The notes beneath the pieces were generated by a model. The model was not told where the DNA came from. It saw only the letters and a program-made list of their open reading frames with translations, and made no database searches. 44,533 nucleotides of DNA from Bremia lactucae (Eukaryota > Oomycota > Peronosporomycetes > Peronosporales > Peronosporaceae): contig NC_090610.1 in NCBI RefSeq assembly GCF_004359215.1, positions 7,708,329 through 7,752,861 of the forward strand, written 5' to 3'. The position numbers and the translations under genes were made by a program. Below are positions 21,569 through 31,264 of this stretch, piece after piece (positions within the stretch are counted from its first letter, which is position 1; each line of letters opens with the position of its first letter).

Positions 21569-21935
21569 TACAAGTGTCGTCACGGAAGCGGTAATCCGGC
21601 TTCACGTGAGCATTTGTTAACTAGTATGTAGTTCTAAGACTTATATTTATCTTATCAACTTTAATAAATAACCGTTACATAATCAATGAATGCCGCCTCT
21701 GTAGATGTGCTCCCCTATATTGCGAGCGTATTATTCGGAATACCTCGGATTACGAATGACGCTAGCCGTCATCCCTTCCAAGGTGAATGCACCTATGTGC
21801 ATCACATACACAAGGGTGGGTTATTATGTGAACCACAGGTCTGAGTACTTAACATAAAGTTATTGTCCATCCCCTTAAGTACACTAAGTGTACTTAACGG
21901 GTTCGTGTAATATAGGGCAACATTAGCCCTTTACA
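21569..21935 (-). repeat. G3b 5' LTR
   Basis: It matches 1-412 and 43301-43676. It begins on the minus strand at 21935 with TGTAAAGGGC and ends beside the gag leader. It carries the same hairpins, including TTAAGTACAC / GTGTACTTAA. Confidence 0.82.
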
Positions 21936-22440
21936 CGAAAGATCAAACTTACGGCGATATGGTTATGAGCGTCGATATATATGGCGTTCAGTCGTATTTA
22001 ACGGGAAGCTTAAGTCATGAGTTTAATTAGCTGAAACTACGTACCACACATGTGGCTTTCAGCATTACATAAGGGGAGCCATTAGTATTCCATCACTCTC
22101 TTGATAGTATTCACTCACTCCTCTAATTCATTAACTAAAGTTCATCAGTAATTATCACCCATCACGCCCGGTACCACTCACCCAATACGCGCGGTGACTC
22201 ACTTTCAACTTCACCTCGGTACAAAAACACTATAAATTGAGGGAACCAATATACGCACATGCCTCTTTTGAAAGAGCCACATCTTCCAAAACCAAAAAAA
22301 TATATAATAGGAAAGGTATTGCCACCCTCGTTTACAGTAAGAAATATTTTCGCGTTTAGTCCAGGGTATGCATCTACAACTCCGCCAACATTAATAATCG
22401 GTCTTCATCATGCCGCTTGCTCCACCCCCAGACCACATTT
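21936..22440. other. spacer with no recognised gene
   Basis: A 61-codon ORF at 22259-22444 has no family match. A TATAAATTGAG motif occurs near 22232. It may be the 5' flank of the MULE that follows. Confidence 0.35.
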
Positions 22441-24010
22441 ATGAAGGCAGTCATAACGTTTGCGTGGCAAGAAGCTTATTCAACGAAGAAATTACGCACG
22501 AAGGCCGACAAATATAGAGTGTGGCTTGCTTGCTCTCATGGTGGTGGGTACAGAAGCAAGGGCACAAAGATACGCCAAGTCAACAAGGCTTCTTCTGTGC
22601 CCATGGGCAGTCACTATTCAGCTCCAACTGAATCAAAATGCCGGGCAAGAATGGAGAGTAAGTGTGGTCGTTGCTACAGAAAACCATGAGGCGACCGATA
22701 ATCGTGCAGTATATCCGGAAGCCAGAGCGTTGAACAAGCTGCAGAAGCAGCAGATTTCGAACTTGTCAAAAGGTGGAGAGCCTCCTCGATTAATTTGAGC
22801 ACCATGATGCGATCATATCCTGCTTTTCTAGCCACTAGACAAGTTAGTTACAATTTAAACATAACGTGAACGAGAAGAACTTCTCCTTGGGCGTAGCCCT
22901 CGGGAAGCGCTTCTAGACACACTGGAGGAAGATTCAATTCGGTATGAATTTGATCGAGAGCAATGGTCGAATAAACTCACACGCCTCTTAATTGCACCAA
23001 AGTCTTGTATCTCAACAGATAATGACTTTTCTTCAGGAGACGTTCTTATAGTGGATTCGACACACAAAACCATCAGGTGAGTAAGTTGTTTAAAATATAT
23101 ATCTTTTTTTGTACCAATAATTATCCGAAATAAATTTAGCTACTCGGCGATGCTTGAGCGGACAAATCTCCAGGTTTCAAGATGCCACTGCTTCATGTCA
23201 TGGGTGTGGCATGCACAAACAGTCATATCCCCTTTGATATATAATTTTACGACACAAATCAGAGAGCGATTGCATCTGGGCACTTCAACAAATGCGACAC
23301 GTTTTTCAAGACAGAATCGCTGGGCCTATTCTCTCATTGTCACTGACAGAGACTTGGCATTGATGGCGGCAATCTCACTGATTTTACCTCAAGCAAAGAA
23401 TGTTTTGTGCATATGGCAAATTGATAAGAACGTGCTGACAAATTTCAAAAAGGATTTCTCAGAGGATGAAGACTGGATTTTATTTACACAAAGTGGTGCG
23501 AGCTGTAACACTCTGCCACTGTAACGGAATTCGAAGATAACTCTAGGAGGCGGTTAATGAGACTGGCAATGCATATTTGCTATCTTCATTGATTGTGCAC
23601 AAAGAAAAAATCATTCTTGCTCAGACAAAACAAAATAAATTATTTTGGGCATCAAGCTACATCGCGTTGAAGGTGGACATGCAACTCTAAAAAAATGGAT
23701 CGCAGTCTGAACGGGCGACTTAATAACAGTTTATGAGAGATTGGTACTAGCAGCTCAAAGCAGCTTCAACAAATCAGTCGAAAAGTTGCATACGATCGTT
23801 TCCACATTGTCATCCGTCTTGGTGGGAGCTTCTGGACAAATGTGAACAGAAAGATTTCGCATCATCCGTTGAACGAAGTAAGCATAGCTACCTTTCTCAT
23901 TCAGTTTCGTACAGCACAAGCAAATTTATATGAACTGACCACATTTTGCTTTCTGTAGGCTTTCAAGCAGTCCCAAAAGGCTCTATCAACAGAGTACAAA
24001 CGATGAGTGC
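22441..24010 (+). pseudogene. Mutator-like (MULE) transposase relic
   Basis: The N-terminal FAR1-type zinc region is recognised by VWLACSHGGGYR and a distal ATENHEATDN. The DDE core follows: DVLIVDSTHKT (first Asp), MPLLHVMGVACTN, VTDRDLALM (second Asp), and HRVEGGHATLKKWI (Glu). The conserved C-W-H motif reads CIWQIDKNV, so the His is Gln. A plausible 81-nt intron, GTAAGC to CTGTAG, lies at 23878-23958 and would join NE to AFKQSQKAL in phase. The protein would cut and paste DNA in the nucleus. Stops and frameshifts abolish function. No terminal inverted repeats were found. Confidence 0.82.
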
Positions 24011-24050
24011 ACTGGAATTTGTACAAATACCAAAGGATTGCCGTGCTCCT

Positions 24051-24184
24051 ACCGAAAGGGGTGCGTGGCTATACCGAAAGGGGGTTGTGGCTATACTGAA
24101 AGGGGGCGTGGCTATTACGAAAGGGTGTGTGGCTGTGCCGAAAGGGTGTGTGTGGCTATACTGAAGGGAGTGTGGCTATACCTT
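24051..24184 (+). repeat. minisatellite of about six 20-23 bp units
   Basis: Imperfect units of the form CCGAAAGGGNGYGTGGCTATA repeat head to tail just after the MULE remnant. They may be subterminal repeats of that element or slippage products. Confidence 0.85.
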
Positions 24185-24462
24185 GAGTGACTCCCAGGAT
24201 TGAGTAGTATATCTCTTAATCCGAGTATTTACATCGAGGACACTTTCGTCCATCGATGAGCTGCAGAGAACCCGTTCGTTCTCAGCAAAAATTATCGCTG
24301 ACCGAATATCGGCTACGCATTCGTCCTCTGTGACGAGCACGCAGATTTGCTTGATTCTACTGTATGCAGATCTCTCAAGAACCGCTTGGGCTCTAGGGTT
24401 GGTAATTGAGTTATCTCCGAAGTTAACTTCGGAGGCGCATACAGATCAAGAGTATAAGCGCC

Positions 24463-25190
24463 TACTCTTGCTCGAAGTACTGTGTCATGAAGCGGTAATC
24501 ACTGCCTCGTGAACAAGTACTTGCAATCGATAAATTCTTTATCGATCGATTAAAAGCGGGCCATGTGAGGGAGTCAACCTCTCCACATAGCTCTCCGGCC
24601 TTATGTGTGCGAAAGGCCACAGGAGGGTGGCGAATAGTGCGCGCATTCAAAAAACTGAATGCTGCAACGGTACCGGCTCAAACGCCGATACCTAGAAAAG
24701 ACGTAATCATAGATGGTATGTCTAAGAGTACCATCTTTTCGTCTATGGATCTGATGGATGAATTTTATCAGATCCTTATGCGTGCATGGGACATCCTGTA
24801 CACAGCAGTGAGCACACCCAGTGGGATGATCTGGGAATGGCTAGTAATGCCACAGGGGCTAAGTTACTACCCTGCAACATTCAACAGATGCGTAACGAAT
24901 CTGCTATGACCGGTGCGAGAATTCGCATCGAGTAATTTTGACGATGTATTCGTCTATAGCCGGGACATGGACGGAAAGACGGACGTGGAAGTTCATAAAG
25001 CTCACGTTCATCAGGTCTTTACACTTATGCGAAAGCATAAGTTGTACGCAAATCTCAAGAAGTGTATATTCGCAGCAAGCGAAATACCACTTCTTGGGTG
25101 CATCGCCGATAAACACGGCGTGCGCCCTGATCCGGAAAAGAAAAAGGCAACTACCGACTGGCAAGTTCCGGTCGATGTCAGAGATTTATA
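24463..25190 (+). pseudogene. G1 reverse transcriptase
   Basis: Gypsy RT blocks run SKYCVMKR, LPREQVLAIDKFF, ATGGWRIVRAFKKLNA, SMDLMDEFYQ, then EWLVMPQG and the palm motif NFDDVFVYSR. Both catalytic Asp residues are present. A stop near 24490, another at 24907 and a frame change inactivate it. Confidence 0.88.
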
Positions 25191-25399
25191 AAGTTCCTTG
25201 GGTAAGCGGCTTACTTGCACACGATGTCGAAGAAATCGACATCGAAGATGAGAATGATCTCATGAGTTCTCGCGCAGTTATGCCGAGATGATAGTTCTTC
25301 TCTCTCGTCTTTTAAAAAAAACGAGAAATAGTTATGAAACGCTGACAATCAGCGTTCCTTTGAGAGCAACAAGCTTTGTTTGATGCAATCACCCATCTT

Positions 25400-25800
25400 G
25401 CCGATTGCAGATCAAGACAGACCATTCGATGTGGTCTGTGACGCCAGCGATTTCGCAATCGGCTGTGCGTTAATGTAATACGATACAGACGACGCGAAGC
25501 GTCGTCTGTGTCCAATCGTGTCAGCTGCAACCAGCTCAACGCAATTACCCAGTGCATGACAAGGAACTCTTTGCCATAAAATATGCACTGGCTACAATGA
25601 GGGTCTATCTCCTCGGAGATAGACCAATAATCGTATTTACGGACCATGCGTCATTACGCACGGCCGTAAATAGCCAACACCTCTCGCAAAGAATAGTGAG
25701 GTGGCTATCCTTCTTCGCGGAGTATAATGTCTCCGTGGAATATAAACCAGGATGACTTAATGTCGTCGCTGATGCATTATCACGCAGACCCGATATCGAG
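25400..25800 (+). pseudogene. G1 RNase H
   Basis: The block DVVCDASDFAIGCAL is followed by HDKELFAIKYALATM, VFTDHASLR, FFAEYNVSVEYKPG and VADALSRRPD. Stops occur near 25477 and 25753. Confidence 0.87.
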
Positions 25801-25949
25801 CCGGCTGCGCATTCCAACAGTGAAAATAATCCCTTTCTTGCAACACTCATTTAAAGTGTTCCGTCATTAATCTTGTTTGATGACATAAAGAAAGCCTACG
25901 CAGAAAATAAGGACCTTCTGCGTTTAATGGGTCATCTGATGAATCTACT

Positions 25950-27330
25950 TTTAAAGATTTACCGGCTTTATATCGATCGTCATCCGATCGATACACAACA
26001 CGCAACGGCTTATTGTATTACACAGCCGTAGCCGGCGATACTCAACATGTCGTCGTCCCAACTCAAACTGATTTGCGCTTGCGCACCATGTATGAGAGTC
26101 ACGATACACGAACAAGTGGGCATCGTGGACGTAAAAAAGCTTACCTCACAGTAAGTCGCGACTTTTACTGGCCCCGCCAGTATCATGCTCAAGTACATTC
26201 GTGCTTGCGAGGTATGTCAACGGGTGAAGCCTAGCCCTTCATACCGTGCACCTCTCCAACCTCTACCACTTTCGGTAGAATGTTGGCAGTCCGTATCTAT
26301 GGACTTCGTCTTCAGATTTCCCGAAGACGATCACAAAAGCAATGGAATTCGTTGACAGATTCATCAGAATGGTGCATCTTGCTGCAGTACCAGAGTCAAT
26401 CACGGCTCGTGGCTGTGCCCGCGTCTTTATCGATACGGTATTCAAACTCCACGATTTACCCCGTGAATGGTCTCGGATAGAGATCCACCGTTCACAGCGG
26501 AGTATTGGCAATCAGTGTTCCGATCTCTCGGATCACGGCTGACTATGTCAACTTCTCATCATCCGGAGACAGAGGGTTAGACGGAACGCGTAAATCGCGT
26601 CCTCGAAGAGATTCTTCAAGGTTACGTGCAATCGTATCCGAATAGAGCGAGTTTTTTCCGATGGTTAAATTCACCATCAAAAAAATTCGGTGCATGCGTC
26701 TACAACACATACACCGTTCTTCGTGAATGGCTTACCCATCCACCTATACCCAACCAATTTGAGGGATCCTCTAGTTTAGGGGGGGACTCGCACGAGCAAA
26801 TCCATTTCTGGCTCATGCTCATCACGCGTCGAAGTTACCAACGACGCTAATGATGTCGATGTCGATTGCTTCGACAACGACGATGAGAAAAATCGCATGG
26901 CAGTGCGCCTATCCGTGTACTGTATCGCAGAGGCAATGCGTACACAATAGAATTGCCACGTAGGATGCGAACGCATCCTACGTTTTACGTTGGTCGGCTC
27001 CGCCCGTACCATCAGTAGCGGTCTTCCGAGGACGGATCTGACCACCCTTTTCAAGAATCCCAAATAAATTCTTGTGGTCACGAACCAGATTCTCATGTTG
27101 AATCCGGAGATTCTCATGCCGGATCCGAAGATCCTCAAAACCGCGATAAGCGGAAGACAGCTCATCACGTACGTACTCCAACATGGAGTACGTACTCTTC
27201 GAACGGTCTTCCAACCGTTCGATATGGTGAGCCTGCACCGTCTGGTCTAACGAGCGACGCTTACCAGCGCTACGAACAAGAGTTTTCCAATTTACGTCGC
27301 GGTCACTTTAATTTGGACGATTCTTGTCAT
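25950..27330 (+). pseudogene. G1 integrase and pol tail
   Basis: The HHCC domain runs from HDTRTSGHRG to ACEVCQRVKP. The core has MDFVF, then SDRDPPFTAEYW and ETEG followed by a stop where Gln is expected before TERVNR. The GPY/F-like end carries GNAYTIELPRRMRTHP (about 26945-26980). A hydrophilic tail runs to about 27310, where the copia fragment begins. Confidence 0.82.
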
Positions 27331-27386
27331 ACGATCCCCTATAAACGCATATGCATAAAGCGCAACACTTTCGATGAACACATCAA

Positions 27387-28571
27387 TCTTTAACAGCTCT
27401 CGTACGCGGGTACGAGACACTGCACACCAGCCTCAACGTTGAGGTACGTCAGGAAGCCCTGCTTCCTTCCAGTGGTAACTGGTGTCCCGCCCCGCTTCAC
27501 GGCGCACTCGTTGCGCGTAATCTCGACTGTCATTCCTCGCGCTAATGTAGCCGTAAGTGAGAAAAAATTCTTTGACAGATCTTCGAAATGGAGAGTGTTT
27601 TCGAGGCGATTGTCGATCCAAGCATGTCCGGTCATAACGCGCAGCTTCACCGTTCCGTTACCGATGACCTTGAGATTCACATTACTCTTCGCGCTTGATA
27701 TACTGCGCGCCTGGCATACTTCCTCATACTCCACAAAAGCTTCCCGGTCCTTGCACATGTGTGCAGATGCGCCACTGTCCATAACCTAGCTGTCGCTGAC
27801 GGACCCTTCGTTAGCATTATATGCGACGTTGGAGTGGTCGTGTCCTCCTTCTCGTGTTGCTCTTGGCCCACGACTTGAACGGCAATCTCTAGCACAGTAA
27901 CCGACCTTGCCACAGTTAAAACACGCTCCTGACGGTCTTTTAGCACGCCGTTCTTGCTGCTTCTTCGGGTGCTGCTTGCCGTTTCTCTTGCTTGTGTAGA
28001 GAGCCGTTGCTTCTTCTACACGTGCCGTGTCTTTGTGCCGCACTTCCTCAGCAATCAACTTACTCACGAGGTCGCTAAAATTAAAAACTTGACACCGACA
28101 TGCGAAACGCTTGCACTTACCTCTCGTAGCTTGCAGGTAGACTCCTTAGCATCACCACACATACGTCCTCTTCACTTGGCCCACAATTAGCGCTATTCAT
28201 CTTCATCACTAGATCTTCAAGCTCTGTCACGTGATCACTGATGCTTGAAGCCGTATACTTGAACGAGGCAAACTTTTCCTTCAGCCAAAGTCGATTCGCC
28301 ATGTCTTGTGTGCGATGAAACTTCGCCAGCCTTCCCCACGCCTCTCTCGCCGTCGTCGCGTCGATGATGTGCATCAACTGCGCGTCAGATAGATTCAGCG
28401 CGATCGCAGCGTGCGCTTGCTACTCCTTTGCTGCATTCGGAGCGTCTACACCGGAGACAGCTCCCATAACCCTTCGGACATGAGGTACATCCCCATCTTG
28501 TAGCTCCATAGTACGTAGTTCGAGCCATCAAAAGGCTCGATCTTGAAGCCGGAGTCGTTGTTTGGGCTCAT
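27387..28571 (-). pseudogene. C2 gag and protease
   Basis: The ATG at 28571 starts a copia gag with FDGSNYVLWSYKM (DUF4219 type), followed by a UBN2-type capsid region (AREAWGRLAKFH through ELEDLVMKMNSA). The zinc knuckle CFNCGKVGYCARDC has Tyr in place of the zinc-binding His. The protease site reads MDSGASAHMC. A stop about 41 codons after the ATG and later frameshifts break the frame. Confidence 0.85.
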
Positions 28572-28575
28572 AACC
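28564..28575 (-). other. C2 primer-binding site overlapping the gag ATG
   Basis: The minus strand reads GGTTATGAGCCC directly after the LTR, an exact complement of the anticodon arm of a typical eukaryotic iMet tRNA (GGGCTCATAACC). The ATG of gag is the complement of the anticodon CAT inside it. Confidence 0.8.
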
Positions 28576-28796
28576 TGTTGAATTACGTTACGCTATGAGC
28601 TAGAGAATGGGCTTACGGTCGAGATTGCAAACTGAAAAGTAAATTATTTTCTGAGTTTGTCTTTATCGTACCGCTAACTTTATCCTGCCGTTATCACTTT
28701 CCTATCGTTCGCTGCGCCCCCTTTCCCACATATGTGGACCACCACAAAATGAGAGACGTCACTGTCTGGCAGTACAGTGCTGGTGAACCCCAAACA
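28576..28796 (-). repeat. C2 5' LTR (221 bp)
   Basis: On the minus strand it begins TGTTTGGGG at 28796 and ends TTCAACA against the primer-binding site. The TG...CA ends and the position support the call; there is no second copy to compare. Confidence 0.7.
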
Positions 28797-28821
28797 CTAG
28801 TTCCCGAAGGTTTTACTTTTT

Positions 28822-28885
28822 GACGTTGCCGGGTATCGAACCGGTGACCTGTGGGTGGCACTGCCATGCCTTAACCATGGAGCCC
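28822..28885 (-). ncRNA. tRNA-like / SINE head
   Basis: On the minus strand a pol III B-box GGTTCGATACC (28832-28842) lies downstream of an A-box-like TGGTTAAGGC (28868-28877), at tRNA-like spacing. The acceptor and T stems do not pair properly, so this is not a working tRNA. It fits a tRNA-derived SINE, known in Phytophthora. A short A-rich stretch (CAAAAAGTAAAAC) follows. Confidence 0.5.
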
Positions 28886-28984
28886 CCAGCTCGTGATCAA
28901 GTTTCTCCTCCAGATCATGGAGGAAGTGATCGAGCTTGTCGATTTTCGACTCTAGATCTGACACATGGGTCGGATCTAATTTTC

Positions 28985-29242
28985 CCTTCTCCGCCACAAC
29001 CATTGGTGGATTCCCACGGTGGCCAACGTTTTCTTATCGAACGAATTCAAAACCACCGTGATGTGAAGGGGCAGCGAACGAGTTATCTTGTTCGCTGGCG
29101 CGGTTATCAACCTTCACATGACAGCTGGAAGCCTCGTTCCCAGCTGGTTGTTGACGTTGAGGGCCTCGTCCGTCAGTATGACGAGACCCATCCGATGGAT
29201 CAGAAGGCCCATCGGAAAAACACGCGCCCCTGGCGCATTTAA
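28985..29242 (+). pseudogene. G1 chromodomain, pol C-terminus
   Basis: The frame resumes after the insertion with HGGQRFLIERIQNHR, then YLVRWRGYQPSHDSWKPR, a typical chromodomain with aromatic-cage positions. It ends at a natural stop at 29240-29242. The segment itself is intact but cut off from the rest of pol. Confidence 0.87.
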
Positions 29243-29330
29243 ATCGATTGCAAAATGTCAATCGCCTTTTGCATCTCGATAAAGATGCGAGCTCTTCCCC
29301 AGGGCGAAGAAAGGGAATAGAAATCCCCTT

Positions 29331-30272
29331 TTACTCGCTTCGTGTTGTCATCACAACACGGACAGGGATCACCCCACGTGACGCATGGAAGTCCTGCCTC
29401 ACGTGACCATCGATGCAATTTATACTTTGCACCGGTTGGAGTTCGTTTCTCAAACTTAACGCGAATCGCTTAAGTCTTTCAAGCCAGGCTACGCGTCCAA
29501 TGTCTTTGACATTGCGAATGAACGCGCTCCAGGCTTGCATAAGCGAGACTTTATCTCGCTTGTTGTTGCCACTATACCATCGATGCTTGAAAAAAAGCAT
29601 CGAGATAAAAATCTTCCTCAGCGCGAAAGTTTCTCGCGCTGGAATTAAGGCCATGTAGCTTTGTCGCAATAAATAAGGGATATTTATTGTGAGGAGTAGT
29701 CTCTCCAGACAAGCTATTGATTAGCTGTTCGGGCAAAAGCAACGGCTTCTTTTCAGGGGCAAGACGAGACATTTTGATGTCTACGATCCTCTGAGTGGTA
29801 CCCACTAAAGCAGGGGTACCACAAAAAATTTTATTACGTTGGCTTACGCCATCGTCATCACCACACACAGAAATATGTGTGGCTGAAGCATGGGAGACGG
29901 AGCTGGCGATGAGGAATAATCCTCATCGTCGGAACCGAACATGCTGTAGCGAATGCTTCCAGCACGTCTACCCGTAGGAGCCCCCTCATTCGAAGGCTCA
30001 TAGTCAGCCGCCTAACGATGATCAGGCGACTGTTGTGCTCCCCCCGAGTCGGCCATTTCGTCCGACTCGCATTCGTAGTCGACCTCCAAAGAGGGGTCTC
30101 ATTCACGTGGTGTATCACCACGTGCACCGGCAACATTTCGAGTTGCGGGAGAAGATGACACTACGGCAGACGGAACGTCTACCCCAAGAGACAATAATGC
30201 GTCGCCCGCGGCTGCATGAACCGCTGCCGATGGCGCCACACTATTCCCATACCGCACGGACTTGTTAACCAT
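29331..30272 (-). pseudogene. G1 antisense gene, function unknown
   Basis: On the strand opposite pol, an ATG at 30272 opens a protein-like reading starting MVNKSVRYGNSVAPSAAV. Acidic, Ser-rich stretches follow (VDYECESDEMADSGG, then FGSDDEDYSSSPAPSP), then a helical basic part (AWSAFIRNVKDIGRV, ERLKRFALSLRN) ending in MTTRSE at 29331. About 310 residues are covered with three or so frame changes and two stops. It converges with pol, 88 bp separating the stops. The ATG is 114 bp from the 3' LTR, almost the spacing seen in G2. I recognise no domain. Sense-strand frames here look less protein-like. Confidence 0.55.
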
Positions 30273-30385
30273 GGGATAGAATTATAAATGATGGTTCTGA
30301 CCAGTCAACATCGTTTTTAATAAAGTGGTGTTATAGTGACTCTATCCAATGACAGTCAGAGTGACTGTCGTTGAGGGAGGGGTGA

Positions 30386-30720
30386 TGTAACGGGGTGTAA
30401 CGTTACATGAAATTAACACTTGAAGGTTGTTAATTAATATATTATCTAAAAGGTAGATAACATTTGGAGACTATTGCTCTACATGGCAATATATAAAAAA
30501 GCTTATCCATTAGTAAATATAGACGATTATATCTACTTTCTCCGCGGTCCAGTCAGCGCTGGACGCGCGCAAAGAGAGAGACAGATAAGACTTTATTACA
30601 TATTTTATATTAGCTTATCATTTAGTTAGTATTAAATAGATAGAAACAAAAGAGCTTAATTATATTAAATACAGTTTGCTTTTAACCCTATTTAAAGCAA
30701 GTGTTTAGAGAGAGCCTTCC
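30386..30720 (+). repeat. G1 3' LTR (possibly truncated)
   Basis: It begins TGTAACGGGGTG directly after a purine tract GAGGGAGGGG. Its first part matches 413-580 on the other strand. It ends where G2 copy b begins, so its true end is not known. Confidence 0.8.
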
Positions 30721-31206
30721 TGTAGCGGAGCTACCTCGCTCCTAAAGTCAGAGGAAGACTTTCAGACTCAGAGAGTCACTTAGTTCTATTGAACTTATGG
30801 GTTAAACAACTCAGGTAGTCGTTCAAGCTATTAAAGCTTAAGGAATCCTAGTTCAAAGGATTCAGGGGTTCGTAGAACCAAGTGGCAACTAGTGCCCAAG
30901 AGGATATACCTTGGAAAGGCTTCTATCTCTTACAGATCAAATGCGTAAGCCTTAGGAAGGCACTTAACGCTTTGAGATCAGAAGGGGAACTGCACTTATT
31001 TAATTATTTATACCTAAAAACCTTACTTTACTTAATTAAAAATAGATTTTGGCCGCCAGATTTATATCTGGCGGCGACGACATTTGTTACCCATAATACA
31101 TGGGATTTAAGTTACTAGCTATTTTAAAATTAGATAAAAGGGTATTTTACCCATAAAGTAAATGTACCACAACAACGGTTCTCCAACCGATGTGTGCCCC
31201 ATTACA
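30721..31206 (-). repeat. G2b 3' LTR (486 bp)
   Basis: Same length and ends as 15882-16367, in reverse orientation. It carries the TATA palindrome at 31052-31075. Confidence 0.92.
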
Positions 31207-31245
31207 CCCTCCCCCATCAGACTGTTGACACCGAGGTGACAAATA

Positions 31246-31264
31246 TTCGCTTCATTTCCTCTTT
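31246..31264 (+). promoter_or_regulatory. initiator-like motif for the antisense ORF (copy b)
   Basis: TTCGCTTCATTTCCTCTTT lies 57 nt before the antisense ATG. It resembles the oomycete initiator plus flanking element (GCTCATTYYNCAWTTT). The same 19 bases occur in copies a and c at equivalent places. Confidence 0.5.

Larger units (their letters stand above)
17760..21935 (-). mobile_element. eroded gypsy relic G3, copy b
   Basis: In minus order there is an LTR (21569-21935), gag (from about 21406), protease, RT and integrase remnants resembling those of G2 but much more mutated. No 3' LTR is found. The amount of decay makes this one of the older insertions here. Confidence 0.75.
27387..28796 (-). 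mobile_element. Ty1/copia fragment C2 (LTR, gag, protease only)
   Basis: From right to left on the minus strand: a 221-bp LTR (28576-28796), primer-binding site, gag, zinc knuckle and protease, then an abrupt end near 27390. Integrase, RT and a second LTR are absent. It lies inside G1 between pol tail and chromodomain, so it landed in G1 or arrived in a rearrangement. The exact left boundary is unclear. Confidence 0.82.
24415..30369 (+). repeat. dense array of perfect short hairpins across G1
   Basis: Perfect stems found by eye, with arm length in parentheses: 24415-24434 (10), 24447-24470 (8), 24526-24546 (9), 24711-24736 (8), 24747-24775 (9), 25023-25042 (8, GAAA loop), 25222-25244 (9), 25338-25356 (8), 25417-25439 (8), 25485-25509 (11), 25602-25625 (11), 25634-25672 (9, nested), 25898-25923 (8), 25971-25993 (9), 26306-26330 (8), 26958-26983 (12), 27169-27195 (12), 27199-27222 (9), 27398-27417 (8), 29072-29097 (8), 29191-29216 (8), 29341-29360 (8), 29541-29561 (8), 29581-29602 (8), 29619-29641 (8), 29667-29689 (9), 29795-29822 (9), 29907-29928 (9), 30045-30069 (8), 30104-30124 (9), 30351-30369 (8). 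Many 5-7 bp stems lie between them. The C2 insert and the G2 bodies show no such density. Confidence 0.85.
24185..30720 (+). mobile_element. Ty3/gypsy chromodomain retrotransposon G1, 5' truncated
   Basis: The copy lacks a 5' LTR, gag and protease and starts within pol before RT. RT, RNase H, integrase, tail, chromodomain, an antisense ORF and a 3' LTR follow. A copia fragment (C2) and a tRNA-like piece separate the tail from the chromodomain. The 3' LTR abuts G2 copy b. Confidence 0.88.

Noticed and set aside
23077..23173. Possible first intron in the MULE (GTGAGT to CTCCAG)
   Set aside because: Removing it leaves the next conserved block out of frame by one base, so I cannot tell an intron from an insertion in a dead gene.
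24051..24184. CRISPR-like array
   Set aside because: The units are contiguous with no spacers, and the genome is eukaryotic; it is a minisatellite.
26978..27238. Minus-strand 86-codon ORF with a heptad-like coiled coil (RIRHENL repeats)
   Set aside because: The plus strand here reads as the hydrophilic tail of G1 pol in the expected position, so the minus frame is probably a shadow. Its repeats reflect the repeated ATTCTCATG-like units in the DNA.
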